A stretch of 6,101 nucleotides of DNA, from NCBI GenBank assembly GCA_019689955.1, contig JADGGM010000208.1, positions 1 to 6,101 of the forward strand. The letters run 5' to 3'. Position numbers and translations under genes: made by a program. The notes beneath the pieces were generated by a model. That model saw only the letters and a program-made list of their open reading frames with translations, had not been told where the DNA came from and did no database searches. Source of the DNA: Gemmatimonadaceae bacterium (GTDB lineage Bacteria; Gemmatimonadota; Gemmatimonadetes; Gemmatimonadales; Gemmatimonadaceae). Shown here one piece after another: positions 6,095 to 6,101 of the stretch (position 1 is its first letter; each line of letters opens with the position of its first letter).

Positions 6095-6101
6095 GCGCGC
6101 G
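6083..6101 (+). terminator. GC hairpin spanning the amidohydrolase stop codon, cut by the window edge
   Basis: CGCGCGC (6083-6089) pairs perfectly with GCGCGCG (6095-6101) around a five-base loop that contains the TGA stop. The stem could extend, or be followed by a T-tract, beyond the window; neither can be seen. It may be a terminator, but alternating GC is common by chance in this genome. Confidence 0.3.

Noticed and set aside
1..6101. tRNA, rRNA, CRISPR, insertion sequence or phage elements
   Set aside because: No tRNA-like fold, spaced direct repeats, transposase motif or terminal inverted repeats were seen. Coding genes fill nearly all of the window, and base composition looks uniform.

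Overview
This is a very GC-rich, gene-dense bacterial chromosome segment in which third codon positions are almost all G or C. It carries six genes: one cut by the left edge and five complete. Several genes start without an obvious Shine-Dalgarno sequence, and two encode exported proteins with short Ala-rich signal peptides. These traits, and the style of the exported amidohydrolase and gluzincin-type protein, suggest a Gemmatimonadota-like bacterium. That assignment is an impression from protein style; a high-GC proteobacterium or another high-GC phylum is not excluded.

Layout, left to right. (1) Bases 1-762, minus strand: the N-terminal 254 residues of a secreted gluzincin-type (HExxH) metallopeptidase-like protein that continues off the left edge. 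(2) A divergent intergenic gap, 763-920. (3) Plus-strand pair 921-1397 and 1419-2903, 21 nt apart: a stand-alone DUF442/Blh-type phosphatase or sulfurtransferase-like protein, followed by a CstB-like persulfide dioxygenase. The second protein has a metallo-beta-lactamase domain, a rhodanese domain without a catalytic cysteine, and a rhodanese domain with one. (4) Minus-strand pair 4663-2835: an ABC-2 exporter ATPase and its permease, joined by a one-base TGATG overlap. The permease gene runs tail-to-tail into the dioxygenase gene with a 69-bp overlap. (5) A second divergent gap, 4664-4816. (6) Plus strand 4817-6094: an exported amidohydrolase of the prolidase/imidazolonepropionase-like group with its whole metal site intact.

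How the genes work together. The 921-2903 pair reads as a sulfide/persulfide detoxification module. The dioxygenase domain should oxidise a low-molecular-weight persulfide to sulfite, and the terminal rhodanese can move sulfane sulfur, for example to make thiosulfate. The DUF442 protein is the domain that in Xylella and Agrobacterium Blh is fused to the same kind of dioxygenase. No sulfide:quinone oxidoreductase and no CstR/BigR-type regulator lie in the window. The ABC pair is a two-gene exporter of the DrrAB/NodIJ type with unknown substrate. The two exported hydrolases at the ends look like independent units. I saw no RNA gene, mobile element, CRISPR array, phage gene or clear horizontal-transfer signature. 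Nothing here is convincingly a new system. The most informative points are the sulfur module's architecture, a Pro/Ala-rich insertion in the ABC ATPase and the convergent gene overlap.
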